Shown one piece after another: positions 26,001 through 38,937 of a stretch of 64,000 bases of DNA. Both the position numbers and the translations under genes were made by a program. A model generated the notes under the pieces. That model searched no databases, was not told the DNA's origin, and saw only the letters and a program-made list of their open reading frames with translations. Location: positions 25,812,039 through 25,876,038 of the forward strand of contig VZDJ01007753.1 of assembly GCA_008694505.1 (NCBI GenBank). The letters run 5' to 3'. Origin of the DNA: Cyanoderma ruficeps. Lineage: Eukaryota; Chordata; Aves; Passeriformes; Timaliidae. Positions within the stretch are counted from its first letter, which is position 1. Each line of letters starts with the position of its first letter.

Positions 26001-29000
26001 CCATTTTTTGCTTCCACGACTGTGTTTTTTTGTACATCCACTTTTTACTTATCATGCCTTTCCTCACATCATAAGAGAAATCTAAGTCCCAGTTAAAAGC
26101 TGCATGTTGTATTAGATTCTAAAGTGCTGGAAGCTAGGCCTGTGAAAGCCAGCTGTGGATTCAGCCAGATTAATGAAGGGTATTCTCAGGCCTCTGGAAA
26201 TAAGCAGGGAAGGTGTGCGCTGGGACAACTTTCACTCCATTTTCTCCAGGTTTTCTGCCCTATTCTGTCCATGTCCAAGTTAGTTATGATTCAGGGGCTA
26301 TGTTTTATGTTAAAATGTAACATTTTACAGAGAAGTCTCTCTCATTTCCGTGTGCTTTAAAGCTGTACTGTAATACAGCCCTCTGGGAGCTGTTTCACAA
26401 ACAGTTTGAAAATCCATGCAATGGAGGTAGTGAGATGTGACCTTGTCATGTGCCCCAAGGTAATATGTTCTGGATGGTTAATCAAATCCTTCAGTTAAAA
26501 CAGGGATTGGAGTGACTGACTTCTTTTGTGTCCTTGGAGCATATTTGGAAAATTGGCGCTCAAAAGACTTATGAGATTGTTGAAAGATGCCCCTCTGGGG
26601 GAGGACAGCATGCTTTGATGCACACTCTTGTCTAACAAGCCAACTCGGGTCCATTTGCAGCATCAGAAGTGGACTGCAGAGAAACTTCTTTTGACTGTTC
26701 AGTTGTCATCTGTTGAAAGTGGTTTATCTTTGCGTACGTTTCAGTATGATGCTCTGGTATGCATCTGTTATTTTTTCACAAGTCACTTGTATTGCTTTTG
26801 TCTTGATTTTGTGACATGAAACAAGCATGAAGCGGAAGATAAAGGCAGTGGCTGAGAGCAATGCTTGTTTAGCTGCCTTCCTTACTACATCCTGATAGAG
26901 TTGTCTCTAGTTCTCATTTATATTTGCTACACTGGAGTTATATTTATTCATGCTTTTTTCCTTTGTTCACCTTTATTTGGTTTTCTTTTTCAGGCAGTTA
27001 CTCTGCTTTATTGTTCTTGTGAGCACAATTCTGCTGCAGCTATATATATGAAAGTTTTTAGCCAAACAAACTAGCTTGGTCTGTGTTCCACAGGGACTCA
27101 TTAAAGTTCTCGTCATTCTTACTATTCATGTTAATTCTTTGAATTTTAATTACTTACAAATGCAGATAAATAGTACACATTCTTCATACTTGTAAAGCAG
27201 GTTCTATGAATTCTATAAAACCACTTCTGTTTCATCTAATATTTGTTTTATAAGGTTTTCAAAAGGAGCAAATTCTGAGGCGTTTGCTGGGTTAAAATTC
27301 ACCCTGACATCCCTGTCAGGTGATTTTTAGCCCTGCTAGATGTAACTTTTTATAGTGTTTTGTACATAACTTTTTTTTTAATGTTTAAAAACATAAGCGT
27401 TTGCCATATGCACATATCAGGCCCATGTTTACTGTCCCCACACTTTTAGAAAGTGAACATCACTTGTGGTCTTTTTTTGAATTTTAGACACACAGGAGCA
27501 AAATCTAAGAGCTTGAGCATTGACAGAGCACCTACTGGGGCAGTACAAACAACACAAATAATAATACAACAGTTGGGACCTAGGTAAGATCTCATCAGCA
27601 AGATGATTTCAATGGGGTTCACAGAGTGGTGTGGATGTACCAGAGTGGGAAGAACACTGCTCTCCCCAAAGAGCCTTGGGGAACATCACCATTAGCAGTG
27701 GCTAGTTCAGAGGCACAGGTGTTCTTTGGAACTTTCTGAAAGGCAGCTCCTTCCATAGATAACAAGGCTATGGACTGCCATGTTAATTAATTGGTATAGT
27801 GCAGTTAATTCAAGTTCAGTAATGATGCGTACATCTATCTGACTTCTTAAACCCACAGCAGTGCAGGATGAGTTGCAGTATTTTTACATTGCAAAAAGTT
27901 TCTTGATACCTATGATAGTGCTGAGAAGCCATACAATTATTTCTTAACATCACAAGCAATTTGGTTAAGTAAATGATTCCGTAAGTAGAATAAACCACAA
28001 AACATTTAGTTCTTGAGAGCTGTTGTTTCAAATGCCTCTGTAGCTGTGGATTAGGAAGGAGCTCTAACAGATTCAAAAGGTAAAATCCTATATTAGGAAT
28101 TTAAACAAGAGTAGTTTTCCATTTTATCTTTTGGTTTTCCTCTCAGATAGAACATTTTTACCTCTGACAAAGATTTTGAAAAGTTTAATGATGCTTGTGC
28201 TTTGTGCTTTAACTTCGATAGGAAATCTGTATATATTTTCCTCTCCCTCAACACAAGTTTATTTCAAATTGTAGCTGGAAAGATGTTCAAATACAAAAAC
28301 AGGGATCATCGATTTTCCTTGGGCTGCTGTAGCAAACCATGTTTTCCTTAAAGTAATTTATTTCAACATGCAAATTAACTTGTGCACACCTTTAATTCTC
28401 TAGAATATTTACAAGAAAAAGAACACTTTTTGATATAAAAAAAACCCTAAGGATATAAAAAACAAGCAAAAGAAGCCATTGTCATGTGGTCTTGCAAACC
28501 ATCACACAAACCAAGATCTTAAAAATTTTTGTAATGTTGAAATGAATTTTTTTTTTTAAAAAAAAGTCAGAGAAAACAATGCTTAGTTTTCACTAGAGGG
28601 TAATATCCCTTTTCCTTAGGTTTACAATGGACTGGTTGTGCTCAGATGAACAGTTAGTACATCATAAGTCATGTAACAAGGCTAACAGGAGTTCAAGCTT
28701 TCATTGTATTAAAACCTCTAGAGACAGGAAGGCAGCTTATATACTTTAATATTCTTTGGCTTGATGCCCTCATTTAAAATATTCCTACAGCACCTTTTAC
28801 ACTGACTTTGGATTGGCTGTGTTCAAAGTAATGGTATGCAAGTTGTGGTAGTTAACAAAGATTTAGAATATGTGTAGTGTTCTCCATCGCAAGATCTCAG
28901 AGCAGTTCAACACATGATTTTCTTATAACCTTTCTGAAAATGCAGCTTAGCTTTTAAATTATATCAAGACAGATTATAACTGTTACTAGAGAAGATTACT

Positions 29001-29853
29001 GGTGTTTTTTATTCTTTCTTAATTCTCTGTTACACATTTGGTTTATCTGGTTTGGAGATGGAATACAAGAGCAAGCAGGATTACAGCCAGGGTGAATTTG
29101 GCTGGGTATTGGCAGCCACTGTATGTGCTATTTAAATTATTTATATACTCCTTTGGGAGACTTTCTTCACTTCTGTCAATCATAAAAGAAAAAAAAACAG
29201 ACAATGAACACCGCGTGGTTGTATCTTTTGGAGAAAAGGTACACAGAAATCATTGCGTATTTCTTTCTTTCTTTTGCTGTCTCTGGTTTCCTAGAAGTGC
29301 TGGTGATCAGTAAGATAAGAATTAATTTTTCAGCTATTGCATAAGAATTAATTTTTCATCTATTAGATGATGAGGTTCAATATCCTCAGGTTTATTTATG
29401 ACGATCTCTGCACAAACACTGTGTACAAAAGAAAGGCAAAAATACAGTTAGTGATTCAGACTGACAAGGGTAAATGCTAGGGCAAACCTAATCTCATTGC
29501 TGTAAATCTTGCCTAGTTAGGACAGATTTTTCAGTTTAACTACTGGGAGCTGTGGATCTTCCCAAGTATTATATCCCTGTCTTCAGAAGCTGTAGGGGAA
29601 TGAAGTATACCAAATGTTCCCTAGATTTTTCCCTCCAGAAGGAGTATCCTGTATCTCCTGATGACAAGGCTTACACTCCAACCTGTATCCTTGCTCCTGA
29701 CCGCCCTGCCCAGCCCTGCTGGCCCATGGCTGAGCAGGGAGCAGGCCCAGGTGGGTGTCTGTTCTCAGCTCCTTGGTTTGTCCTTTTGGCCCAGAGCAAG
29801 GCTGCTGCTGCCTTGCTGACCTGCTGTGCTTCTTTTCCCTTCTTGGGCTGCAG
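23006..29853. other. Intergenic DNA
   Basis: No gene is recognised. A somewhat GC-richer stretch lies at about 24,100-24,440 and matches nothing I know. A 26-bp-period duplication is at 29315-29364 (listed). The rest is AT-rich unique sequence. Confidence 0.6.
29315..29364. repeat. Tandem duplication, period 26
   Basis: A 24-base unit beginning ATAAGAATTAATTTTTCA occurs at 29315-29338 and 29341-29364 with one mismatch. It is a local duplication. Confidence 0.9.
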
Positions 29854-29984
29854 AACCACCTCACAAGTACCCAGCCGGACTGTCCTCAGCACCTGTGTCC
29901 CCAGCACCTGTAGCCCTGCCACCATGTGTGCCTGGTGTCAGCCACACACCCTTTGCAGGGCACTTCCTGGACAGCAGGCTCCAG
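29854..29984 (+). other. Candidate exon with a proline-rich reading frame
   Basis: A pyrimidine tract (TTCTTTTCCCTTCTTGGGCTGCAG, with TGCTGAC as a possible branch site about 35 bases upstream) precedes 131 bases that end CCAG|GTGAGC, a strong donor. Between them one frame is open for 43 codons. It starts PPHKYPAGLSSAP, continues with alternating Pro, Ala, Val and Ser, includes FAGHFLDSRLQ, and ends exactly on a codon boundary; the first two bases complete a codon from a previous exon. Two other frames are also partly open because the segment is GC-rich. I do not recognise the protein, and no partner exon was found. It may be an exon of an unannotated transcript, a transposed gene fragment, or chance. 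Confidence 0.35.
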
Positions 29985-30024
29985 GTGAGCCAAAACCATC
30001 TCTATCAACCCATCCCTGCCTGGT

Positions 30025-30131
30025 TGGTTTGGTTATTATTTATTTTTAAATTTATTTATTTTTAAATTATTTTTTATATTTTTGGTTTGCCTTTTTTTTT
30101 TTTTTNTGTTTTGTTTTGTTTTGTTTTGTTT
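30025..30131. repeat. Low-complexity T-rich tract with a single N
   Basis: The stretch is made of TTTATTT and AAATTTATTTATTT runs, then poly-T with one N at 30106, then five (TTTTG) units. The N marks an unresolved homopolymer length. Confidence 0.9.
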
Positions 30132-33100
30132 CTCTGGAAACGAGGAGAAGATGGGTGGAAGATGCTAAATCCTGATACTCAAAACCTTGAGGCAGCATCT
30201 TGGCTGTGCTCACTGTGAAGGAGAGCAGAGCCCAGTGCTGCAGAAGGCTGTGAGGACTGACCTCACCCTCAGGGATGCTTCCCTGGGCTACTTTGGGCTT
30301 TGAATGTGTGCGTGTTTGCAGGGTTTGTTTTCTTTACAGTGGCATTATTAATAACTAAAACTCTCTTTTCATCCGACTCCAGACCCAAAGTAATGCTGGC
30401 TGTGATTTAATGCTTTTTTCCTCACTGGCAGTCCCTGCAGTTGGCTCCTGGTATGTGACTGTGGCAGAACTTGGAGTCCAGCAGCCTTAGTATGGTTCCA
30501 GCTCTCTCTCGTTTGAACTGGGAAGTATCCTAATTCCAGCTTGTTTTTCCTGTAATGTATTTCATTATTGTTTCCACATTATGAGGAAGAAATTATATTC
30601 AGACTATTTTTTTTTTTGCACAGACAGATGGCCAATAACTGAGCCTAATGAAGAGAATAAGTTGCATCATGGTGCTAGTGTCAAAGAGGGGATTACTGGA
30701 AGTCTGTCTTGTACAAGCTGAGAATGCAACAAACATAAATTGTAGCCAAACTATATTGCCATGTGGCTTTCTTATTTAATTTGTTCCCTTTTCACCAACA
30801 TTTTTGCAATTGTGCTTGTTAATGAAAGGTAAATCAATGTCATTCATGTGTAGGCATGTGGCCTTGTCAAAAAATAGCTTTTAAATCTTTCCTAGTTCTG
30901 CCCATATGTGTATTTTAGTATTTCTCCTCCTAGATCTCAAATTTTCTCCCGCATTTTCTCCAAAGTGATAGGAATTAAATACATTTTTAATTTCTTTTTT
31001 TTTATTTGTGTTGTACATGAAAAACATTTGGCAATTATTGCCATGCCTGAGGATTTCTCTGACTGACTGGTGAACTGAGAACATTGAATTGAACTTTGCT
31101 GTCTGTCTGCTCTTGGGAGATTATGGTTGTGCATGCGTCCCCAAGCCTGGCAGTTGGCCTAATTTAGGTTTAGGACCCATTGTATCTAGAGGCATTCAGG
31201 GCTGGCATTTGGCCAGGCCTATTTTAATTGCAGCTTCTCTCAGGCTCCTTCCTGGAGTTTTGCTTTTCTCTCTCCCCTTCCCTTCAGCTGTGTGGCTGGA
31301 GAGGGTGTAGAAGAGCAAAGCGCTCACAAAGACTCCAATCTTGGACGGCTTACACAGCCAAACCCCTTTGGTGCAGACCAGCCACCCATGAACTCATCCC
31401 ACCGGCTAAAGCCTTGGCACTCAGTGGATCCATTTTATTGGGGCTGTAGATGGTAACAGGCATGAGCTCAAAAACCAAGAAGGAAAATATAGTTTTCACC
31501 CCATCTGTTCTATGAACAGTAATCCTTGCCCATGAAAAAGATTTTTGTTTCAAAATTATGGCCTGCAGTCAGTTGTAGGTTCCTGAGTAGGTGGTTTAAA
31601 TCAAATTGTACATTTTACTTAAAATTTTTTTTGTCAGAGATTGACTCTTGAGCCAGAGTCTCCTTATTGCTGTTTTTTGACTTGCAGTATGTGAATGCTT
31701 CAGCAGACAATTGAAATTTAGGGCAAAAATACGTTTTTAATGTCTCAAATGTTTTAAAGAAAAAGAAGTGCCTTGCTTGTGAATTATTTTGTCACTCTCA
31801 TGTTATCCTTCATACCTCACTTGCCGTCTAACTGTAATTTTTCTTCCATTTGCCTTTTATAGGAAAATAAGAAAGAAACCTTCATGTAACTGAGCTCTAG
31901 CTTTGCAGATAGGTTATCTGCTTCACTGCTAGTGTGTGGGGTGATGCTGGAGCATTTAGTTCAGTAGAGAACTTGACCTATCTATTTCTTCAGCTATAAA
32001 ACTTTCATTCTGACAAATTCTAGTGATACACTCCTAGCTTTTTGTTAACACATCTTTTCATCCATTTACAATTGAAACACAAAGTCATGAATCTTGGAAT
32101 CTCACATTAAAAATATTCAATACTGGAAGATGAATTAAGCGCGTTTCAGAGGAACACAGGAACATGGTGAATCCTCCTTTTTTTTTGCATATATATATAT
32201 ACACACACATGCACTTGGCACCATATTTTAGAAAAACATGCAGTAGGCGAAATGTTCTGACATTTCTCTTTTTCCTGGAAAAACTTTAATTAGCTCAAAA
32301 CAATCAAGTTAATATCCTATTGATGTTTTATTTGCAAGATAGGTTACATGGCCCAAACAAGGCCTTGAAGAGTTTTTTTTTCCCCAAAGGAAACAACTAT
32401 CAGAGAAACTGCTCATTTTTCACCACATTTTTTTCCTTCTATCTCGGATGTTATCTGTTTTGCAGCACAGCACAGGTGCTCCCAAGCACGCCTTCCAAAT
32501 GTAAGTAGTGACTACTATTTCCAACAATAGTAAGTGCTCTTAGAAAAACATCATCGGTTGATGGGTAATGACAGGGGATAGAGGCTAGGGAAAAGCCTAT
32601 GACAAAGATTGCAATCAGATCTTCTGCCAGTGAGAATAAAATTCACTTATGCATTGAAGATATCAAGACTTTTTGCAGAAAACTTGCTCAGGGAGAATAA
32701 TGGGAGAATGTAGCTCACAGCATCTGCTGCCATGGTACTGAAAATATGGTACTGGCAGAATAAGTAGCTGACATGGGTGACTGACTTTCCTGATCACATA
32801 TCTGATTTGTGGTGATCAAATTCAACTGCATCTAATGTTGCTATTGAAATATCTGAAAAAGTTTAACACAGAAAAATGCATGAACAAAGCTCATGAGCCT
32901 TAATATTTGCCAGAAGAAATGGCTGTGCTCGATCCATAAAAGACCTTTCTTCTTGAAAGCTTTCATACCTTCCATGGTTTGCCAGCCTTTGGTAACCAGT
33001 TCTGTGGAAAACTCAGCCTCAAGACAGTCTCACCCTCCTCTGAACTTTTATTCTAAACACCCTCCGTACTGTGTCTGTTCCTTAGATCAGAATGCAGATG

Positions 33101-36100
33101 AGAGTTCTGCATTTCAGCACAGGATGTTGCAGCTGAGGTTCCCAAGTTAAGCAGTGCAAATGGATGGAGCCTCTGAGCCTCACCTTGTATGACAGCTACT
33201 GCCACACAGAGGTTTCACAAAGGCCCATGATGTTTAAATGAAACACACATAGAATTTCAAGGAAATAGAAAACAAACTGAAATATCCTGTTCTTCTCTCT
33301 TGAATATACAGGTGCTCATTTATTTCTTCTTTATTTTCTTCTTCTTCTTCATCATCATCATCATCTTCATAATGTTGATGATTTTTACATCTTTTTTGCA
33401 TCTTTTTTTTTTTACATCTTTTTCACTCCATAGTTTGCTTGGGGTTTTTTTTGGGTGAACTGTGAGGATTTAATTTAATCTTTTCCTTGCTGAAAATTGG
33501 CAATATTTTGTAAATTTGTCTTCTTTCAGGACTATCTTCAACACTCTCATTTCAGTTTTCTTTTCAAGTAAAAGTATTTTTCCCAGATGATGTTTTTACC
33601 AACTTAAGTCTGAGTCAGCAAGAATATTTTTCTGCCTTCTTGACCTTTTTTTTCTGAAAATATTTTAAATACTTGGATTAACTTTTCCTTTACCAGAAAA
33701 GGCTGTTTCAGATTCTTACTAAAATCAATCAGTAATAGTAAAAATACTTTTAAAAAAATCCTTTTCACTTAATTTAAAAAGAAAACTAAAACAAAATTTC
33801 TTAGAAGTCTGATAGTTTTAATTTTCAAAATGAAAAATCAAAATCTTTTTATAGCAACAGAGTATCTTATCACTGCTTTGTCTATTCTGGCTTTACAAGG
33901 GCTTTTTAGGCAAAAATCTTTGCACTAATTGGGGAGCAATTACGTGCTATGCAGGAAATGTCATCTTGACCTTCTCAAGCCCTGGAAGTGGTTATCCTGA
34001 AACATGGGAATTAATATTTCCTGTGTTCCCAATAGTGTGTTTTACCACTTGTAATATCACAAGCTCTCGGCAGACATCTAAAATATCAGTACTACCTATC
34101 TAGGAGCTGTGAATACAAATATTACAGCACTAACAACACTACTACCACTAGAGCACTAACTTCACAGCACTAACAACTGAAAAAAGAGCAGAAGTTAAGG
34201 GAATGCTACTACTCACCTCTAGTAAAAAGGAGTATTCTCTTCTTTTCTGTATTGGTATGATTACATTATCTCCTTTGCCTGATTTTCAGAGGTACAGTAC
34301 TCTTACTCTAAATTTCTCTTCATATCAAGGCATCAATTTCTCTGTTTTTATTTTCTTGTCCTTTATCTTCTGTATTAAATTTGTTCAAAGAGAAGCAATA
34401 GCTGAATATCTTTTCAATACAGAACACAACATTAGTTTATATTTAAAAACTTGTAGTAGTTTTACAAGGTTTATTAAAGTGCTCATTAATTCCAGCTGGT
34501 CACTTTAGCATTTATATGGCTAGGATAATGAAAAGTCAGAGAGGAAATGGTGTGTCATCAAGGAAGGCATAATAGGGATTTTTTATGGCGAAAGTCATTT
34601 AACATCTGGTATCACAGAGATTATTTACTCTTCTTACCTGTTTCTCAGTGGCCTTGGAGAATGTTTGTGAAATTCTCAAAAATCCATAAAAAATGCAATT
34701 TCACTACCATGAGAAGAGATTGTCCTCCCCCCACAGCATTTGGGGAAGTCATCATTTTTCATCCTCTGGAAATCATCTGAGAATCAACTCAAATAACTGC
34801 AAATCCATATTGGGTGCCAGGTGGACACCCTTCATTTTTACTGCCAAATACTGAGAGAGATAATTTCAGTAAATAGGATTTAACTCGTCGGTGTTTATTT
34901 GTCTGCTTTCCTAAACCCAGTGCTGAATTGGATGTTCATGACCAGAGTTATCAAAATTTAAACACAGGATTATTTACTTCAGACAATGAAATGATGTCCT
35001 CTTTGATCAAAACTTCCTAAGTCCTTTAAAGCAGACGGTCACAGCACATGTTTCCTAGACAGCCCTCAGCTATCTGAAAATCAGAAGATGAGCAAAAGCC
35101 TCCTTTTTTGTCTTTAAAGAGAAAAAGCTATGGAGAAACAATTCTGTCAGCCAAAGGAAAGAGTTCTTAGCGTGGCTTGTAATAATGTTTAATGAATTAC
35201 AAATGTTGTTTAATGAACAGACAGAGGTTTACAAAAAAACCCTTGTATGACATGCTACATAAGTCTTATGTAAGTCTTATTATGAACACATATACAGAGA
35301 GACAGCATTGCAGCGTGGCTAAATAACAAACTGAATTCAGGACCTAAAGCGGAAGTACAGCGGGACACAGAAGGAAAACCCAGCCCTTGAAAAATCTTGC
35401 TGGGATGCACTTTTCACAAAGCACCTCAATTTGAAGGTCCCTGCAAATGAATGTTTGCCTTCAGATTAAGTACTGGCCAGGATCCCATCAATTTTGCTCT
35501 CTGAGCTGTACAGACAAGACACTGGGAGACTGACACCTTGCTTTTCATTTTTCCCAGGTCTCTCTTTATTTTTCAACCTAGAAATTGTTTCTGTTTATGT
35601 AGCTGGGTTTGGTATGTTAATCCCATTAATGATTTTTCTTTCCTTGACTCATATACAATTTATGGGAAACATGCCCATCTGATGCAAAGAAATTCCAAGT
35701 ACCACCTTTATTTTAATGTAAAAATTAAAAAAAAATGGTTATCCAATAGATTCAGCTAAGTGTGTCCCATGTGGGCCCTACAGAAACAGAAAATTTCAAA
35801 CATTAGTATTTATTGAATGATGTATATAAAAATGTAGGTATGCATTTCTATACTTACATTCAAGGTATTGAATAAAATGAAATTTTTTCAATACAAGATC
35901 AATTTGTCTTGTCTTTGCTCTTATTGAATGAAAGTGATTATCTGGTTATAAAGTCTACAAAAAGCACTGTCTCACCCAGAAATAAACAGGTCTTTAGTAG
36001 TGTTATCACAGGGTTTTAAAATAATATTTGTCAATGATGAGGCAATGGCTGGTGATAATTTCTATGAATGAATTTCAGTGCTGTTTTTATTCACCTCTGG

Positions 36101-36279
36101 ACCCATACTTCACTCTCTGTTTCCTCTCTCTTTCCTTAGCATGCCATTAATAAAGAAAACTATCAAACACCTTTATCTTTTCCTACTCTTCTGGAGAACA
36201 TTAAAGTGGCTCTGCTACATTCACCACTGTGTTTCTGGTTTACAGAGGGTAGCCTATTTGTGATTCTCAGTAATATGGC
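30132..36279. other. Intergenic DNA
   Basis: I see no gene. A mixed trinucleotide repeat lies at 33337-33370, and an AT/AC run at about 32190-32208. A GC-richer patch spans roughly 31,210-31,440. Short open frames look accidental. Confidence 0.6.
33337..33370. repeat. Trinucleotide microsatellite (CTT then ATC)
   Basis: Four CTT units run into five ATC units and a CTTCAT end. The repeat sits in a long T-rich stretch. Confidence 0.9.
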
Positions 36280-36690
36280 TGTGGGAGGGCAGACAGGGAT
36301 GGTGCAAAAGGCTGTTATTGCCCCCGATACATTGCAGCTGTGTTAATTACCAAGGAGTGGGAACAGCCTTGCCCTCACAGCTGGGTGTGATAAAAGAGTG
36401 AGTTAGCTGGTAGGGAGTTAGTTGGTGTCTGCTGGCCGTGCTGTGAGGAGGAAGGGATAGGAGGCCTTGTGAGAGACAGAAAGGGTCAGAAGTTGTGTGA
36501 GGGACAGACAGGGTTAGGTGGCCGTGCTAGGGACAGTCAGGACTGAGCTGGAACTGCATAAGGAAGAGAGAAAGAGCCAGAGCTGTGTGGAGCTGCCCAT
36601 GGGTGGCTACATAGCAAAGGTATGAGAGACTTTTAGACAACAAGGTGCTGATGCTTGAAGCCTGTGTCAGTTGTACCTCCTCTGTCATAT
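36280..36690 (+). mobile_element. Probable LTR or LTR-derived repeat
   Basis: It opens TGTGGGAGGGCAGACAGGG, a plausible LTR start. The first third (GCTGTTATTGCCCCCGATAC, GTTAATTACCAAGGAGTGGG, CCCTCACAGCTGGGTGTG) resembles U3 of bird ERVL-type LTRs as I remember them. A TATA-like TGATAAAAGAG lies at 36388-36398, followed by GAGTTAGCTGG and a purine-rich GTGAGGGACAGACAGGG region. GC content contrasts with the AT-rich neighbours on both sides. No AATAAA, primer site or target duplication was found, and the 3' edge is a guess. Confidence 0.45.
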
Positions 36691-37130
36691 GTCCATTTCT
36701 TTTAATTTCTCAGGATCTTTTTGTTATTGTAAGGTTGCTTTTTTTACACTGAAACACTGATTTATTTAGTCCAGTTAAATATAATCCTTTCACTGAACAT
36801 GCCTTCTATCTGAGTAGATCACTCTTCATAATAAAAGATCCTTTTCCATCTATGGTTTTCCTATCATCTGTGCCAATCTACTCTTCAGAATAAGTGTTTT
36901 AATGCAAATTTCCCTCTTGGAATTATATGAATTTTTATATTAAAAAAGTCCTAGATTCAGTAATCCTCAAGCCTTCTATTAATCTTTATTATTCACTGTT
37001 GTAGCTTCCTAGTCAGCAATTCTAAAATTTTGACATAACTGAACAGTGAAAAATTGTTTTAGGAAAAAAGTTGTTTGATGGTACTCCCCCCCGTGCCAGT
37101 AACTAATTTCAGTCTACAGCCTGTCTATAT

Positions 37131-37330
37131 GCATTAATTAATTAATGCCCAAGTATTGACAATCAGAGTAGGATTTGTTTTAAAGCAGGTGTTGCTTCAT
37201 TTATTGCTCTTAGACCACCTTATATGACTTTCTTTACAACTGATTAGTCTTTGCCTGCTATTATTAATTAGATGCTTAACGTCCTGTACCATCAAGGATT
37301 ATCATGCTTCATTAGTACTGTTTTTTGAAC
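37131..37330. promoter_or_regulatory. Possible conserved enhancer with homeodomain-type sites
   Basis: It begins with an 18-bp perfect palindrome, GCATTAATTAATTAATGC (37131-37148), made of overlapping TAATTA cores, and continues through TATTGACAATCAG and TATTAATTAGATGC (about 37260-37275). Balanced, repeat-free, AT-rich text of this kind is typical of vertebrate conserved non-coding elements. Conservation itself cannot be seen in one sequence. Confidence 0.3.
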
Positions 37331-38916
37331 TGAATGCCAAGAAAGTGTTTGGTCACAATGGATTGTAGTATCTATTTTTAGAAATATTTGAATTTGCTGC
37401 CTCACTAACTAAAAGAATCAAGTCTGTATCTTATTAGAACACAGCTAAAGTTTAAGTTATTAACAGCTTTCAGATGCCTTTCCTATGAAGAGTGAGACTG
37501 TAGCATTTGAGTTTGGACGTTTTTTCTGTAATGTATTTATTTCCTTATGGTTTCTGCAGTTGCTTGTAAAATTAGCACATCGATAGCATCAGATATCAGT
37601 GACCACTAAACCTTATCTACTGTATGTGCTAGGAAATTAGGACACATTTGGCAACTATTTATTGCACTTCAAGCTCCTAATTACTGTGATAACGAGCAAT
37701 TATTAATAAGGTTAGCAATCCTTATACCCAGGTTGTTCAGTGTTGGTGAGGATAGGCATAATGTGTAGAAGGATCTTGTTTCTTCAAATAGCAATGAACA
37801 AATTTCTGTATAAAAGTGGCAGCTTTGCATGTTCTGAAGCAATTTTCTGAGAAGTATGTCTTAGAATGGTTATGTGTTATTTCAATTCCTTCTGCAGTTG
37901 AAGCAATGAGCCAAGTTCTAATAGTCTTGAAAAAAACGTCACCAGCTGTGAACAGTTCGATTTGTTTATCTGGAACAACAATACCTGTAGAAAAGGGGAC
38001 AGAGACTGAATTTTATGGAGCAGACTTGCTGCTGTCAAAGAGTCAGCTCCTGAAGTGCTGTAATTTTTGTGTAGCAGGTCTGCGATGAATCTATCATGGA
38101 TCTGTGTCTCTCACTCACTGAAGACATTTGATTTCCAGGAGTTGCCCAATGATATGGCAAAGTACGGGGTTTTAGATAAAGGAAGAGTGAGTAATACTTC
38201 TCTCCTCTTTCCCTGCCAGAGTTACTCTGACTGCTGTCTCCATTACCCCATACCAATACTTTTAAAAGGTTGCCCTAAGCAGAAGTCAGTAGTGGAGAAC
38301 AGTTGTGGTGTGATGGTAATAGCATGTGGGTTTTTTTCTCTTCACCAGCTGTGTTCCAATGTAAAGGTTCACCTGAGGTAGTTTTACATCTTCCTTCTTC
38401 TCTCTTCAGCATAACTTTGCAAGCGAGTAGTCAAGAGGCCTGTTCTAGGGGTATGGCTGTGGAATGTGGTATGGCTCATGGTATGAGTTGCACTAAAAGG
38501 TTAAATGTGTGGACAGTTACTGTGGACCAAAAAAATTCATAGTAATACTTTGTCTATGTGCTCTTAACCAGAAGAAATGTTAGGTAATTAGATTTAGCCC
38601 ATTTTCATTGAAATTCATTAGCACAAGCTTCTATATAGACTAATTATCCCTGCTTATTAGTCAGACTAATAGTGCACTGTCTGTCTTGTTTCTGGCACTT
38701 GAATTAATGTTTTCAGAGGCTGTGTGGTAGCTCACCTCAGGTTTGATTTGTGTGATGTAGACATACCCCTGTTACACCATTTAATAGAGTTATGCCAGAC
38801 TTACCCCTGCCCTGTGGAGCAAAGTAGGCAATCACAGCTCTTCCACATGTACTAAAGACCAGCTCAAAGTTGGTTCAAATTAGCCCTAGCAAACAGCCAG
38901 GTATGTGAACAGCAAA

Positions 38917-38937
38917 CATACCACAAAATGTGGTATG
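38917..38937. promoter_or_regulatory. 21-bp palindrome with divergent RUNX-type motifs
   Basis: CATACCACA and TGTGGTATG are perfect reverse complements around a central AAA. Each arm holds the RUNX core (ACCACA or TGTGGT). It may be a paired binding site or a chance palindrome. Confidence 0.3.

Noticed and set aside
29552..30049. 165-codon open frame on the + strand
   Set aside because: It is the longest frame in the window, but it lies in a GC-rich patch where stops are rarer, crosses the candidate splice sites in a different frame, and has no family resemblance.
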